In this document: positions 1-5,781 of the stretch, in pieces | How the letters are laid out: every line of letters starts with the position of its first letter | How positions within the stretch are numbered: position 1 is the first letter of the stretch | DNA from: Candidatus Krumholzibacteriia bacterium | GTDB lineage: Bacteria > Krumholzibacteriota > Krumholzibacteriia > LZORAL124-64-63 | Direction of reading: 5' to 3' | DNA: 6,806 nucleotides | Assembly (NCBI GenBank): GCA_028718575.1 | Contig: JAQULN010000156.1 | Location: 1-6,806, forward strand | Program-made: the position numbers and the translations under genes | Notes under the pieces: model-generated | What the model saw: the letters and a program-made list of their open reading frames with translations, nothing else | What the model was told of the DNA's origin: nothing | The model's database searches: none

Positions 1-1
1 G

Positions 2-682
2 GCGCGGGACCTGGCCGCCAGCGGTTGGCCGGTCGCACTGGTCGGACGTAGTCTGGAGAAACTGGAAGCCGTGGCGGCCGCTCTGCCGGCGAAAGCGCAG
101 GCGCGTTGTTACGCTGCGGACGTCTCGGACTGGGAGGCGGTCCAAGCGGCGGTCGGCGCGATCACGAAGGACTTTGCCATCGTCTACGGACTGGTCAACA
201 ACGCGGGCATCACGTGCGACGGCCTGTTCGTGCGGATGTCGCCCGCCGATTGGCAAGCCGTGTTGAATGTGAATTTGACCGGGACCTTCCACTTTACACG
301 CGCCATTGCCCCGATTATGATGCGGCAACGAAAAGGACGGATCGTCAACATCAGTTCGGTCATCGGCCTGATCGGCAACGCCGGCCAGGCCAACTACGCG
401 GCCAGCAAGGCTGGCATCGTGGCGATGACGAAATCGGTGGCGCGGGAGCTTGGCGGACGTGGGATCACCTGCAACGCCATCGCGCCCGGGTTCATCGAAA
501 CGGACATGACCGCCGATCTTCCCGAGAAGGTGAAGGCGGACATGTTGCAGCGGATTCCGCTGAAACGCTTTGGCCGGGCGGAGGACTTGGCCGGAGCCGT
601 GCGGTTCCTGTTATCTCCGGACGCTGCCTGGATCACTGGACAGACGCTGGTGATCGACGGCGGCATGACTATGGGAAGCTAG
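2..682 (+). CDS. fabG: 3-oxoacyl-[acyl-carrier-protein] reductase FabG, 5' end outside the window
   Basis: This cytosolic short-chain dehydrogenase/reductase uses NADPH to reduce 3-oxoacyl-ACP to 3-hydroxyacyl-ACP in fatty acid elongation. The open frame runs from the first complete codon at base 2 to TAG at 680-682, giving 226 residues. The family is usually about 245-250 residues, so only some 20 N-terminal residues, including the TGxxxGIG nucleotide-binding motif, are missing. The visible start reads RDLAASGWPVALVGRS, the expected helix and second beta strand of the Rossmann fold, so the GTG at 71 is not the true start. Visible motifs are NNAG (197-208), NVNLTGTF, the catalytic Ser of NISSVIG (codon 356-358), and YAASK with Tyr at 395-397 and Lys at 407-409. 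The C-terminal motifs PGFIETDM and the ending TGQTLVIDGGMTM are typical of FabG. acpP follows after 26 bases, which supports FabG over other SDR enzymes. Confidence 0.95.
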   Translation, partial: ARDLAASGWPVALVGRSLEKLEAVAAALPAKAQARCYAADVSDWEAVQAAVGAITKDFAIVYGLVNNAGITCDGLFVRMSPADWQAVLNVNLTGTFHFTRAIAPIMMRQRKGRIVNISSVIGLIGNAGQANYAASKAGIVAMTKSVARELGGRGITCNAIAPGFIETDMTADLPEKVKADMLQRIPLKRFGRAEDLAGAVRFLLSPDAAWITGQTLVIDGGMTMGS

Positions 683-692
683 CAAGACGCTC

Positions 693-699
693 AAGGAGG
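693..699 (+). promoter_or_regulatory. Ribosome binding site of acpP
   Basis: The sequence AAGGAGG lies 9 bases before the ATG at 709. It is a near-perfect SD site and fixes the acpP start, although the same frame stays open far upstream inside fabG. A strong site suits the high abundance of acyl carrier protein known in bacteria. Confidence 0.85.
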
Positions 700-708
700 G
701 CCATCGTA

Positions 709-951
709 ATGGCTTCGATTCAAGAACGAGTCTATGAGATCATCGAGCGCAAGTTGTCCGTCAATCCAGAACAGATAACGCCCGAGGCATCTTTTCTGGA
801 TGACCTGGGCGCCGACAGCCTCGATACGGTGGAGCTGGTGATGGACCTCGAAGACGAATTCAATCTCACCATCCCCGACGAGGACCAGGAGAAATTGCGC
901 ACGGTGCAGGACGCGATCGATTACCTGGAAGAACGTCTGGCAGACCAGTAG
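709..951 (+). CDS. acpP: Acyl carrier protein
   Basis: This small acidic protein carries growing acyl chains as thioesters on a 4'-phosphopantetheine arm during fatty acid synthesis. Its 80 residues match the family length of about 77-80. The prosthetic-group site is the motif GADSLDTVELV with Ser37 as the attachment residue. It is followed by the acidic recognition helix (ELVMDLEDEF) that FabG, FabF and other partners dock on. The end, TVQDAIDYLEERL, is the usual fourth helix. The start is the ATG with a strong SD; the frame continues upstream through fabG but that extension is only a shadow of fabG. The gene sits between the reductase and condensing-enzyme genes that act on its product, so it is the primary fatty-acid ACP rather than a secondary-metabolism carrier. 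Confidence 0.97.
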   Translation: MASIQERVYEIIERKLSVNPEQITPEASFLDDLGADSLDTVELVMDLEDEFNLTIPDEDQEKLRTVQDAIDYLEERLADQ

Positions 952-972
952 GAACAACCGCGCCGCCAACCG

Positions 973-990
973 GCTCCGGCCGGGGGTTCG
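973..990 (+). repeat. Direct repeat copy 1 in the acpP-fabF gap
   Basis: The 18-base element GCTCCGGCCGGGGGTTCG recurs at 1018-1035 with 16 of 18 bases identical. Its core GGCCGGGG (978-985) is the exact reverse complement of CCCCGGCC at 998-1005, so this copy can form an 8-bp all-GC hairpin with a 12-base loop. That hairpin excludes the larger one at 997-1031. Confidence 0.6.
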
Positions 991-996
991 GCACCG

Positions 997-1033
997 ACCC
1001 CGGCCCAGCGCATGTTCGCTGCGGCCGGGGTTT
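997..1033 (+). terminator. Terminator-like or attenuator hairpin between acpP and fabF
   Basis: ACCCCGGCC (997-1005) pairs perfectly with GGCCGGGGT (1023-1031). The stem continues as CAGCG (1006-1010) with CGCTG (1017-1021), leaving one bulged C at 1022 and a 6-base loop (CATGTT). This gives 14 pairs in total, mostly GC, followed by TTTCGTT. The T tract is short and broken, so termination would probably be partial. That would lower fabF and rnc transcription relative to acpP while keeping them in one operon. An alternative role is a 3' stabilising or processing structure for acpP mRNA. The pairing is seen directly; the function is inferred. Confidence 0.6.
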
Positions 1034-1035
1034 CG
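1018..1035 (+). repeat. Direct repeat copy 2 in the acpP-fabF gap
   Basis: GCTGCGGCCGGGGTTTCG matches copy 1 (973-990) at 16 of 18 positions, 45 bases downstream. It supplies the 3' arm of the terminator-like stem. Together the two copies and the complementary segment between them make an A / A-complement / A layout, in which only one hairpin can form at a time. Confidence 0.6.
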
Positions 1036-1048
1036 TTACGACGCCGAC

Positions 1049-1053
1049 GGAGG
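1049..1053 (+). promoter_or_regulatory. Ribosome binding site that fixes the GTG start of fabF
   Basis: GGAGG lies 8 bases before the GTG at 1062. No ATG in this frame lies near the expected N-terminus, and residue numbering from this GTG puts the catalytic Cys at position 163, as in E. coli FabF. Confidence 0.85.
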
Positions 1054-1061
1054 TATTTGCA

Positions 1062-2300
1062 GTGAAGCAGAACAATGTGGTCGTGACCGGCCTAGGCATG
1101 GTGACTGCCGTTGGACTCGACCGGGACTCGACGTGGCAAGCGCTCAAGGCCGGCCGGGGCGGCGTCGCGTCGATCCGTTCGTTCCCCACGGAAGGTTATC
1201 GCACGACGTTTGCCGCCGAGGTCGTCGGCTTCGACCCCGACACGTTCATGGATCCGAAGGACGCGCGCAAGGCGGATCGCTTCAGCCAGTTCGCCATCAA
1301 AGCCGCGCAGGAAGCGGTGGATCACGCCGCGCTGGGGGAGCTTCGCGACCCCTACCGGGCGGGGGTGATCATCGCCTCCGGTATCGGCGGCATGCTCACG
1401 TTCGAGGAACAGCATGCCAGGCTTCTGCAGCGAGGCCCCCGCGGCGTTTCCCCGATGTTCATCCCGATGATGATCGCGGATATGGCCGCCGGCTTGGTCT
1501 CGATCCGCTTCGGTATGCGGGGCCCCAACTTCGGCACCATCTCGGCCTGCGCCTCGTCCGGCCATGCCATCTCGACGGCCTGTGACCAGATCCGTCTCGG
1601 CGCCGCCGATGTCATGTTGGCCGGAGGCAGCGAAGCCGCGGTCTGTCCGATGGCCCTGGCCGGCTTCGGCAATATGAAAGCGCTCTCGTCCCGCAACGAC
1701 GACCCGGCGACGGCGAGTCGGCCGTTCGACCGGGAACGCGACGGTTTCGTGCTGGGCGAGGGCGCTGGTATGTTGGTTCTGGAGTCGGAGGACCATGCGC
1801 GCGCGCGCGGGGCCGCGATCTTGGCGCGGATCGCCGGTTATGGCGCCACGGCCGACGCGTTCCACATGACCCAGCCCGACAACGACGGTAACGGCGGCCA
1901 GCACAGCATGCTCGCGGCGCTCAAGTGCGCGGGGATTCCCCCCGGCGCGATCGGGCACATCAACGCCCACGGGACGTCGACACCGTTCAACGACAAGATC
2001 GAGACCCTGGCGATTCGCAAGGTGTTCGGCGCTCACGCCGACCGCCTCAAAGTCAATTCGGTCAAATCCATGGTCGGCCACTTGTTGGGCGCGGCGGGCG
2101 CGGTCGAGGCCGCGGCGACGATCCTCGCGCTCAAGGAGGGGGTCATCCCGCCGACTATTAACCTGCGGAATCCTGACCCCGAATGCGATCTGGACTACTG
2201 CGCTTCGGGCGCCGTTCACGCGCAGGTCGAGTACGCTCTGTCCAATTCGTTCGGATTCGGAGGGCACAACGTCACGATCTGTTTCCAGGCTGTGCCTTGA
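1062..2300 (+). CDS. fabF: 3-oxoacyl-[acyl-carrier-protein] synthase II (KAS II)
   Basis: This cytosolic condensing enzyme extends acyl-enzyme chains with malonyl-ACP, releasing CO2. In well-studied bacteria it also performs the C16:1 to C18:1 step. The 412-residue product has the thiolase fold signature throughout. The nucleophile is Cys163 in TISACASSGHAI. The other catalytic residues are His303 (NAHGTSTPFND), Lys335 (VNSVKSMVGH) and His340, all at the same numbers as in E. coli FabF. The C-terminal gating motif NSFGFGGHN is present, with Phe399 in the place of the acyl-pocket gatekeeper. The beginning, VVVTGLGMVTAVG, is typical. Nothing is missing or broken. It follows acpP after a hairpin-containing gap, and rnc starts five bases after its stop. 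The Cys-His-His triad and its place directly after acpP favour FabF over FabH; FabB is less likely because of the length and gene order. Confidence 0.96.
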   Translation: MKQNNVVVTGLGMVTAVGLDRDSTWQALKAGRGGVASIRSFPTEGYRTTFAAEVVGFDPDTFMDPKDARKADRFSQFAIKAAQEAVDHAALGELRDPYRAGVIIASGIGGMLTFEEQHARLLQRGPRGVSPMFIPMMIADMAAGLVSIRFGMRGPNFGTISACASSGHAISTACDQIRLGAADVMLAGGSEAAVCPMALAGFGNMKALSSRNDDPATASRPFDRERDGFVLGEGAGMLVLESEDHARARGAAILARIAGYGATADAFHMTQPDNDGNGGQHSMLAALKCAGIPPGAIGHINAHGTSTPFNDKIETLAIRKVFGAHADRLKVNSVKSMVGHLLGAAGAVEAAATILALKEGVIPPTINLRNPDPECDLDYCASGAVHAQVEYALSNSFGFGGHNVTICFQAVP

Positions 2301-2305
2301 TTGCT

Positions 2306-3118
2306 ATGAGGCTCAAGGATCTCTGGCAACAATTGCTTGCGCGCGGACGCAGGCCGGGGGTCGGCGAGCCGGACACCGAACTCGATCCGGCGCGGTTGAC
2401 GCGATTGGAAGTGACGCTCGGCCACAACTTCCAGGCGCCGGATCTCTTGTGGCAGGCATTACTGCACCGCTCGCATGGGAGCGTCGCCGGCGCGAGCCGC
2501 GTCCAGAGCAATGAGCGTCTCGAATTTCTCGGCGACGCGGTGCTCGGACTCGTCGTCAACGCGCGCTTGTATCGCGACTATCCGCAGACCAGCGAGGGCG
2601 ACCTCACCAAGATGAAGTCCTTGCTGGTTTGCCGCGACCGTCTTGCCGAAGTCGCGCTGCGCCTGGACCTGGGCTCGCACATTCGCATGTCGTTCAGCGA
2701 GGCGGCGACCGGCGGCCGCGGTCGCGCCAGCATCCTCGCCGACACTGTCGAGGCCGTGATCGGGGCCGTGTTCTTGGACGGCGGTCTTCCCGCAGCGGCG
2801 AATGTCATCGAGCAATGCCTGCTGGCCGACAGCGGCGAGTTGCTAGCGCGGAAAAAAGAGGAGAACTTCAAGAGCAGGCTGCAAGAGATCATTCAGGCTC
2901 GCTTCAAAGCGCCGCCGCGCTACCGCGTCACAGCCGTCAACGGTCCCGATCACGCCAGGCTTTTCCAGGTCGTCGTATCATTTAACAGCCACGTGCTCGG
3001 CGAAGGCGAGGGCCTGAACAAGAAGACCGCTGAACAGGCCGCCGCGCGTCAGGCCCTCAACCGGCTCGCGTCTAGCGGCGAGCTTCTGCAGGAACTCGCA
3101 TCACCGCCGTCGGGTTGA
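2306..3118 (+). CDS. rnc: Ribonuclease III
   Basis: This endonuclease cuts double-stranded RNA in rRNA precursors and some mRNAs, using Mg2+. The 270-residue product has an N-terminal catalytic domain and a C-terminal double-stranded RNA-binding domain. The family signature NERLEFLGD (residues 69-77) holds the metal ligands Glu73 and Asp77. The second metal-binding pair is Asp146 and Glu149 in DTVEAVIGAVFLDGG. The RNA-binding domain spans about residues 187-252, from NFKSRLQEIIQ to KKTAEQAAARQAL, and includes the usual GEGEGLNKKTAEQAA end. It is longer than the 226-residue E. coli enzyme, mainly through about 30 extra N-terminal residues (to about residue 32) and a short C-terminal tail. The ATG lies five bases after the fabF stop and lacks a strong SD, so translation is probably coupled to fabF. 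The frame is open further upstream, but that part lies inside fabF. Confidence 0.95.
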   Translation: MRLKDLWQQLLARGRRPGVGEPDTELDPARLTRLEVTLGHNFQAPDLLWQALLHRSHGSVAGASRVQSNERLEFLGDAVLGLVVNARLYRDYPQTSEGDLTKMKSLLVCRDRLAEVALRLDLGSHIRMSFSEAATGGRGRASILADTVEAVIGAVFLDGGLPAAANVIEQCLLADSGELLARKKEENFKSRLQEIIQARFKAPPRYRVTAVNGPDHARLFQVVVSFNSHVLGEGEGLNKKTAEQAAARQALNRLASSGELLQELASPPSG

Positions 3119-3144
3119 TTGCGGCGGCGAGATCGAAACGATCC

Positions 3145-3151
3145 GGGAAGG
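3145..3151 (+). promoter_or_regulatory. Ribosome binding site that decides the start of the TPR gene
   Basis: GGGAAGG is 6 bases upstream of the ATG at 3158. The in-frame TTG at 3119, directly after the rnc stop, has no SD and would add 13 charged residues in front of a signal peptide. The ATG is therefore preferred. Confidence 0.65.
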
Positions 3152-3157
3152 TTGCGC

Positions 3158-4954
3158 ATGGTTGGGCGCTTCGCCTTACCTTGGTTCTGGTGCTTGGCGT
3201 TCGCGCTGCCTGTAGGGGCCGCGCCCCGTGGCGACGAGCTGCCGCCGCCGGTCGATGAGGTTCGGTTTCTGCCGGACTCGACCGGGGAGGATATCGGCTT
3301 GCCGCTCGGCGCTACGGCGACCTACGCGCTCGGCCGGTCGCTGTACCAGCAGGGCGATATCGAATCGGCGCTGATCTATCTCAACCGTGCGTATCGGCTC
3401 GCGCCCGGTTCATGGCGCATCAGTGAAGCGTTCGCGCAGGCGCTGCAGCAAGGCGGTTATTTCGTCGATGCGGCGCGCATCTACGGTGACCTCGTCGCCG
3501 TTGCGCCGGATAGCCTGGCGCAACGGCGGCAATACGCCGTGTTACTGGCGCAGAGCGGGCGGGCGGCAAGCGCCTTGGCTCAATTGGCAGAGCTCCGCCG
3601 GCGCGGTGGCGCCGGTCCGGAGATCGTCAAGCTGGAAGCGGATATGCTCGGCCAGCTCGGCCGCATCGAAGACGCCTTGGCAGCCTATCGCGAGGCAGCG
3701 GTGCAGGACCCGGAGAACCGCGAGGGTTACCTGCTGGCGTCGGCTGTACTGCTGCAGCGCCACGAGCGGCACGCGGAAATGGCGGCGTTGCTGCGAGACG
3801 GCCTTCAGCAGATGCCGGCATCGCGGCTATTACGCTCGCTCCTGCTGCGTTATCTGGTCACGCACGGCCAGGTCCGGGAAGCGGTCAACGAAGCCGCCGT
3901 CGGCGACGCCGCCCGGCTCGCCGCTGGCGCCACGCTGCAACCGGATTGCAGTTTGGAACTCGCCGAGATCTTGGCGCGGCGCGACGACCTGAAGACCGCC
4001 AGCGCGGTGCTCACCGACTTGTTGGCGGATGGCCATCGCGACGCCGACCTCGAGGCGCAACTGGCTCGATATCAACTCGGATTGAACGAACCCGCCGCAG
4101 CCGCGGCGACTATGGAGGCGGCCGTTGGGCGCTGGCCGGCGGTCGCCGACCTGCATTTTCTGCTGGGCCGTGCGCGCGAACTGACCGGCGACATCGATGG
4201 TGCGCTGGCGGCCGTGCGTACCGCGGGAGAGATAGCACCGGGTCAAGCGGGTTATCACGTGGCGCTGTTGCGGCTGCTGGTTTTGCATCGCGCCGATGCG
4301 TTGGCTCCCGGCGCCACGGAGGGCGAAGCCGCGGCGATTCGGCGCGAAGCCACGTCGCGAGCAGCGCGCGCGGCCGGCCTGCTGCAGCCGCAGGACTACG
4401 AAGGGCACCTGATTCTCGGCTACACGTACCGCAACCTCGGCGATCTCGAACTCGCGTGCCGGCATTTCCACCTGGCGGGAGGCGCGGCCGAGACAAAGGT
4501 CTCGGCAACGCTCGAGTTGAGCGTTTGCTTGCAAGAAATGGGGCGCACTGAAGAAGCGCAGGCCGTGCTGCGGACGCTCCAGGCCGAGTATCCGGACGAC
4601 CCCGAAGTGGCTAACAATCTCGGCTATCTGCTGGCGGAACTCGGACAGGACCTGCAATTAGCTGAACAGTTGGTGCGGCAGGCCATGCGCTCCGATCCGG
4701 AGAATGCGGCCTACCTGGATTCTCTTGGTTGGGTCTTCTACCAGCGCGGCGAGTACGCGGAGGCGTTCGAGTGGCTGGTCGCAGCGGTCAATCAGCGGCC
4801 TGATGACCCGCTGATCCTGGAGCACCTCGGTTTGACGCTCAAGAATCTCGGCCGTTTCGCCGAGGCCACCGATATGTTACGGCGCGCTCGACAGCGTGGC
4901 GGCGATCCAGAGCGTCTCGACGCGTTGCTTGAGGAGCTTGCGGGTGAACGCTGA
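3158..4954 (+). CDS. Exported tetratricopeptide-repeat protein
   Basis: The 598-residue product starts with a likely signal peptide: MVGR, a hydrophobic stretch FALPWFWCLAFALPVG, then a plausible signal peptidase I site near Ala21-Ala22. Cys12 lies inside the hydrophobic core with no lipobox, so it is probably not a lipoprotein. Most of the mature protein is TPR helix pairs. Clear units lie near residues 53-84, 86-117, 155-186, 331-361, 412-442, 482-514, 516-548 and 550-580; the C-terminal ones are best, for example LDSLGWVFYQRGEYAEAFEWL. The stretch at 190-330 is more degenerate and alanine/leucine-rich. There is no catalytic motif, so the role is probably protein-protein scaffolding in the periplasm or at the outer membrane. 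The next gene overlaps its 3' end, suggesting that the two products act together. The specific function is unknown. Confidence 0.85.
   Translation: MVGRFALPWFWCLAFALPVGAAPRGDELPPPVDEVRFLPDSTGEDIGLPLGATATYALGRSLYQQGDIESALIYLNRAYRLAPGSWRISEAFAQALQQGGYFVDAARIYGDLVAVAPDSLAQRRQYAVLLAQSGRAASALAQLAELRRRGGAGPEIVKLEADMLGQLGRIEDALAAYREAAVQDPENREGYLLASAVLLQRHERHAEMAALLRDGLQQMPASRLLRSLLLRYLVTHGQVREAVNEAAVGDAARLAAGATLQPDCSLELAEILARRDDLKTASAVLTDLLADGHRDADLEAQLARYQLGLNEPAAAAATMEAAVGRWPAVADLHFLLGRARELTGDIDGALAAVRTAGEIAPGQAGYHVALLRLLVLHRADALAPGATEGEAAAIRREATSRAARAAGLLQPQDYEGHLILGYTYRNLGDLELACRHFHLAGGAAETKVSATLELSVCLQEMGRTEEAQAVLRTLQAEYPDDPEVANNLGYLLAELGQDLQLAEQLVRQAMRSDPENAAYLDSLGWVFYQRGEYAEAFEWLVAAVNQRPDDPLILEHLGLTLKNLGRFAEATDMLRRARQRGGDPERLDALLEELAGER
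4931..4936 (+). promoter_or_regulatory. Ribosome binding site inside the TPR gene for the next gene
   Basis: GAGGAG lies 7 bases before the GTG at 4944, within the last codons of the TPR gene. It selects this GTG over the in-frame GTG at 4896, which has no SD. The resulting protein starts just ahead of a hydrophobic signal sequence. Confidence 0.7.
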
Positions 4955-5696
4955 ACTCGGAGTCCCCGGGTTGGTGCGTGGCCTTGCGGTCGGTCTGTAT
5001 CTGCTGCTGGCCATCGGCGCCGACGCAACTGATGACGGCTCGGCAGCTCGCCTGGGCAGCGGCGCTTGGCGCCTGCAGACACCCTGGCATGAAGCGTCGG
5101 GCTGGGTGATCATCCTCTTGACGGGCGACGGCTGCTGGCGGCTGGATTGCGCCCTGTCCGACCCGGGTTGGCAGGCGGACCGCGGCGACGTGGAACGACG
5201 ACAGGGCGACGGTTGGACCCTGGTCGGCGACGCGGCGGGAGGATTCGCCCAGCCGTGGCGTTCGCCTTGGCGGCGGATCGATCGCGACACGAGCCTGGCT
5301 GTGGCGGCGCTCGTCGACTGGTGGTTGGCGGGCGATACCGCGCCGCCCCTCGACCCGACGTCGCGGCGTTGGCGCCAGCCGCGAGAACACCAGCCACTCG
5401 GCGTCGAACTGCCGGATCCCGCGACCGTCCCGTTCTACCGTACCGGTGCAGGGTCGGGTGGCAGCGGGAGCGGCGAAGAAACGGTCGGCGAACTGCGGAA
5501 CCGTCTGATCACGCGCGGCCGCGGCCGGGGCGGCGCTGGTCTACGGCTGTTGGCGCATTGGGCGGATGGCGCCCTGGTGCTGCGCTCGACCCGCTGGCCG
5601 GGGAGTCTGCGTTGCGAACCCGTTCGGACTGAACTGCTGCGTGTGCCGGTAGAGGCGTTCCTGCCGCTCTGGCCGTTGGCGGACGTGCTGCCCTGA
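4944..5696 (+). CDS. Tryptophan-rich exported protein of unknown family
   Basis: I do not recognise this 250-residue protein. It begins with a likely signal peptide, with hydrophobic residues at about 9-26 (including VGLYLLLAIGA) and a possible cleavage site after ADA at residue 28. The mature part is unusually rich in tryptophan, with 14 Trp in all, including WW at 126-127 and a PWRSPWRR motif near 104-111. Cys64 and Cys69 flank a CWRLDC motif and could form a disulfide, with Cys224 as a third cysteine. A flexible Gly/Ser segment (about 168-178) and a RGRGRGG stretch (191-197) separate an N-terminal domain from a C-terminal segment of about 50 residues. The end, VEAFLPLWPLADVLP, is hydrophobic but too proline-rich for a confident membrane helix. 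Its start overlaps the TPR gene by 11 bases, which implies translational coupling. Coding is supported by the SD, signal peptide and tight spacing. Confidence 0.7.
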   Translation: MNAELGVPGLVRGLAVGLYLLLAIGADATDDGSAARLGSGAWRLQTPWHEASGWVIILLTGDGCWRLDCALSDPGWQADRGDVERRQGDGWTLVGDAAGGFAQPWRSPWRRIDRDTSLAVAALVDWWLAGDTAPPLDPTSRRWRQPREHQPLGVELPDPATVPFYRTGAGSGGSGSGEETVGELRNRLITRGRGRGGAGLRLLAHWADGALVLRSTRWPGSLRCEPVRTELLRVPVEAFLPLWPLADVLP

Positions 5697-5710
5697 TCCG
5701 GTCGCACAAC

Positions 5711-5737
5711 GGGAACCAGACCCGGGGCGCCGGCGTT
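5711..5737 (+). promoter_or_regulatory. Candidate ECF-type promoter upstream of the sigma factor gene
   Basis: GGGAAC (5711-5716), an 18-base spacer and GTT (5735-5737) match the layout GGAAY-N18-GTT known for ECF sigma factors of the SigR/SigH/SigE type. The AAC element in the -35 region is common to most ECF promoters. The site is about 45 bases ahead of the sigma factor start, leaving a short leader. Positive autoregulation is typical of such sigma factors, so this may be the promoter the encoded sigma factor recognises. The motif is short and the match could be chance in GC-rich DNA. Confidence 0.4.
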
Positions 5738-5743
5738 CAAGGC

Positions 5744-5765
5744 TCGCAGCGTCTAAACACTGCGA
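5744..5765 (+). promoter_or_regulatory. Imperfect palindrome before the sigma factor ribosome binding site
   Basis: The left arm TCGCAGCGT (5744-5752) and right arm ACACTGCGA (5757-5765) are complementary at 8 of 9 positions around a 4-base centre, CTAA. As DNA it could be an operator; as RNA it would form a short hairpin ending 3 bases before the SD AAGGAG (5769-5774), where it could affect translation initiation. No binding protein can be named from the sequence. Confidence 0.4.
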
Positions 5766-5781
5766 ATCAAGGAGCGACGGC

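Noticed and set aside
106..708. In-frame upstream extension of acpP reaching into fabG
   Set aside because: ACP is about 80 residues in the family, the strong SD precedes the ATG at 709, and the extra sequence is an out-of-frame reading of fabG.
1795..1809. Alternating purine-pyrimidine run (CG repeats) that could favour Z-DNA
   Set aside because: It lies within fabF and simply encodes His-Ala-Arg-Ala-Arg with GC-rich codons; such runs are expected at this base composition.
1092..2267. Long open frame of 391 codons on the - strand opposite fabF
   Set aside because: It is fully antisense to fabF, its composition is rich in Arg, Gly and Ala as expected for a GC-rich shadow frame, and no family motif is visible.
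2183..2305. In-frame upstream extension of rnc into the end of fabF
   Set aside because: The extension is an arginine-rich out-of-frame reading of the conserved fabF C-terminus; the ATG at 2306 gives a complete RNase III.
3830..4657. Open frame of 275 codons on the - strand opposite the TPR gene
   Set aside because: It mirrors a repeat-rich GC-rich gene, and shows no recognisable domain.
4896..4943. GTG at 4896 as an earlier start for the Trp-rich protein
   Set aside because: It has no SD and places 16 extra residues before the signal peptide; GTG 4944 has GAGGAG at good spacing.
5710..5724. Short hairpin CGGG/CCCG downstream of the Trp-rich gene as a terminator
   Set aside because: Only four base pairs and no T tract follow; it does not support a terminator call.
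5712..5756. E. coli sigma-E style promoter using GGAAC with TCTAA at 5752-5756
   Set aside because: The spacer would be 35 bases, about twice the length allowed for sigma-E promoters.
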